Shown in pieces: positions 6,294 through 8,065 of a stretch of 8,065 bases of DNA. The DNA is from Bin80 sp022820435. GTDB lineage: Bacteria; Bacteroidota; Rhodothermia; Rhodothermales; Bin80. The stretch lies in assembly GCA_022820435.1 (NCBI GenBank), contig JAJEFL010000095.1:1-8065 (forward strand), given 5' to 3'. Under the pieces are notes generated by a model, which worked only from the letters and a program-made list of their open reading frames with translations, did no database searches and had not been told where the DNA came from. Both the position numbers and the translations under genes were made by a program. The stretch's first letter is position 1, and each line of letters opens with the position of its first letter.

Positions 6294-7872
6294 TTACAAC
6301 CTGAAATTGCGGAACCGGAAACTCAGATTCAACAGAATATAGCGCCCCGGGACTTGCGTCTGATGATCCTCAACATAGGCCTCCGTGATCATTCGGCGGA
6401 TGCCGGTCACCTGATTGAAGATGTCTCCGAATACCAGCTTGACTTCTATTGCATCCGCCTGCAGGAATTTGTATCCTGCACCGGCGTTCGCAATCAAGGT
6501 GGTGGGATACGAGTCCTGATCCAGCCCAAAATAGTTCCGGCAGGTCAGGCTGTGTTCAAGCACTAAGCCGCCGACCGGCAGACATGCCAGACGAACGCCA
6601 GGATCCTGTTGGAAAAAGTTTTCGTCAAGCGGAGAGTAGTAGGAGTTTGTTGCCGTCATATAGGCGAAGTTAGAGGTGATCGTAAAGTCCAGTTGCTCGC
6701 TGATGTTGCTTCCAAGGGTTAGCCCGCCGTTGAAGATGAATTGCGTCCCCAGATTATCCACGTTATTGATGATGCCGGGGGTTTTTGAGTAGGTGACCCC
6801 TCCTCTAAAGTTCAGGTTACTGCGAAGTAGTGCAACCGGGGTGCCGATCCCAATCATGGAACGCACGAAGGTACTGGTCGCCTTGAGATTCAGAGGTGTA
6901 TAATATTGCCCCCCCCCGGGACAGGAGAATGCTGCTTGTAATCAGGGTATCCTGGGAGGCAAGGAAAGAGGATGATCCAATTGGATTGGTTTCCCGGGTC
7001 CAACTGACGAATGCAAAGAGCATCCGACCCGCCCGTCGATTTCCCCGCCGCCCCCGGATACGGATCGTGTGGCTGTAGCTGGGTTCAAGGTCCGGGTTCC
7101 CGCTGGCGAGGAACAGCGGGTTGGAGTTGTCAATCACATCCTGCAACTGGCTGATGGAGGGAGTATTGGTTCGGGTACGGTAATCTATGTCGAGATCCAA
7201 AGCCTCCCCGAATTCAAATTCAATTTCTGCTTCGGGGAGAAAACTCATAAATGAACGATTTAACTGAAAAGGAACGGGATAGGTCTGATCTCCCATCAAT
7301 TGCTCATTCTGAATCTCAAGGCCAAGCTGGATGGAGTAGCGCTCATCAATTCGCCGCTGAACAGATAGCCCGCCGCGCTGCCGAAAAACATCATTATCAA
7401 ACAGGCTTGAGAACGTTGGATCCAAAATCGTATGCAATCCGGTTTTCAAGTCAAGGATATAGGCGGAGCGGTCGGACGCATTGCGATTATAGGTGGGGCT
7501 GTATGTGAGTTGCAGTTGCCCGAATTCTCCCAATGGCTCCGTGTAGGCAAGTCGGACAGAATAGGATTGCCCCGCCGTCAAATTGTCAATATCCTGATCA
7601 TAGGTTGAGTCACGGCTGGTCTCCTGACGATTACGTTGAGATTGCAGAAATTCGGTCGTGGAAACCTGTTTGGTCGTTCCATCATGTCCGTCAAACCTCA
7701 GGCGGAGATCTGCAGAAATCGTCCGGCTGTCTACGTTCCCCAACCGGTGCCGGTACAGGATACTGGTAGAGGAGGTAAAACCGTGGTTGTCTGCGGCGCG
7801 ATTTTTGTCCGCGGTATTGAGCTGCCTTCCAGAACCAAGATTATATAGTAGGACGGTATCGGATGGTTGGGC
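6294..7872 (-). pseudogene. TonB-dependent-receptor-type outer-membrane beta-barrel, 5'-truncated and frameshifted
   Basis: The minus strand encodes about 526 codons of barrel sequence in two frames. The first part (7872 to about 6918) reads through alternating amphipathic strands and the signature NPLFLASGNPDLEPSYSHT, typical of the C-terminal barrel of Bacteroidota receptor-like proteins (OMP_b-brl type). At a run of nine G (coding strand) the frame is lost, and the protein continues in another frame as QYYTPLNLKATSTFVRSM and on to the end, LNLSFRFRNFRL, with TAA at 6294-6296. Eight G would restore one open frame. The N-terminal signal peptide, any carboxypeptidase-like domain and the plug domain are missing: the frame is open only to 7872, with a stop at 7873-7875, and an IS110 transposase starts 40 bases further on. 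The intact protein would import or bind a large ligand at the outer membrane. It is most likely non-functional here. Confidence 0.85.
6909..6917 (-). repeat. C9 homopolymer (G9 on the coding strand) at the receptor frameshift
   Basis: Nine C in a row sit exactly where the two reading frames of the receptor meet. Upstream the frame reads SILLSRGG; downstream QYYTPLNL. With eight bases the two would be continuous. Such tracts slip readily in replication and are also prone to sequencing error. Confidence 0.9.
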
Positions 7873-8065
7873 TTAAATTTGGGCTCACTTTAATCATCCT
7901 TTTGCAGTCTTATGAAACACTCTTCACCCATTTCTGCATCCAGGCTATATGTTGGCATGGATGTTCACAAAAGAACGATCGCCCTCTGTGTGTACGATTC
8001 GGACCGGGGCATCGTGATTGACGAGCGCGAACTGAAGCATGATTTGCCAAAGGTTCGCAAATACC
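7873..8065 (+). mobile_element. IS110-family insertion sequence, left end (partial)
   Basis: The element begins somewhere between the end of receptor homology (about 7850-7872) and the transposase ATG at 7912, and runs off the window. IS110 elements lack classical terminal inverted repeats, so the exact edge cannot be placed by eye. It faces away from the truncated receptor. The non-coding left end is at most some 40-60 bases. Confidence 0.7.
7912..8065 (+). CDS. IS110-family transposase (DEDD), N-terminal part
   Basis: ATG at 7912 opens a frame that continues past the window edge (51 codons seen). After a short leader (MKHSSPISASR) comes LYVGMDVHKRTIALCVYD, the hallmark start of IS110/IS1111 transposases. 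Asp17 in GMDVHK is the first acidic residue of the RuvC-like DEDD catalytic set, and the others and the C-terminal Tnp_20 domain with its serine lie beyond the window. These enzymes recombine DNA guided by an element-encoded bridge RNA. No strong ribosome site precedes the ATG. Confidence 0.9.
   Translation, partial: MKHSSPISASRLYVGMDVHKRTIALCVYDSDRGIVIDERELKHDLPKVRKY

Overview
This looks like a chromosomal segment from a Gram-negative bacterium. A Bacteroidota/Rhodothermota-type lineage fits best, because the outer-membrane protein remnant at the right end is of the SusC/TonB-receptor-like beta-barrel kind with the 'GNPDLEPSYSHT' signature, GC content is moderate and Shine-Dalgarno sequences are weak. 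No rRNA or other taxonomic marker is present, so the assignment is tentative. I see no tRNA, rRNA or CRISPR array.

Left part (1-1403, + strand): the last 20 codons of what looks like an adenylylsulfate (APS) kinase, then after 6 bp a complete WbpA-type UDP-N-acetylglucosamine 6-dehydrogenase. The pair suggests a surface-polysaccharide operon, perhaps one that supplies both uronic-acid-type sugars and activated sulfate.

Middle (1404-3309): a gene-poor stretch. It holds a likely broken small membrane-protein start (1619-1739), two direct copies of a 152-bp repeat (1897-2048 and 3037-3188, about 86% identical, each with a central hairpin) and, between the copies, one convincing gene. That gene encodes a 130-residue coiled-coil protein with a C-terminal membrane anchor (DUF1640/CCDC90-like).

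Right-centre (3310-5665, - strand): a compact probable operon of three genes, transcribed right to left. They are a small bacterial PH-domain-like protein, an LpxH/COG2908-like metallophosphoesterase, and a MurG/MJ1255-like GT-B glycosyltransferase separated from the phosphoesterase by a single base. Together with the dehydrogenase they point to envelope glycolipid or polysaccharide metabolism.

Right end (5666-8065): a 630-bp stretch with only a weak 51-codon ORF, then the C-terminal part (about 526 codons) of an outer-membrane beta-barrel receptor on the - strand. The receptor is frameshifted at a run of nine C (nine G on its coding strand) and has lost its N-terminus. Immediately beyond the break, in the opposite direction, begins an IS110-family transposase that runs off the window, so the simplest reading is insertion of the element into the receptor gene.

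I found no clear new multi-gene system. The items most worth a second look are the hairpin-bearing direct repeats around the coiled-coil gene, the IS110/receptor junction with its homopolymer frameshift, and the 4-bp duplication that hides a small membrane protein.
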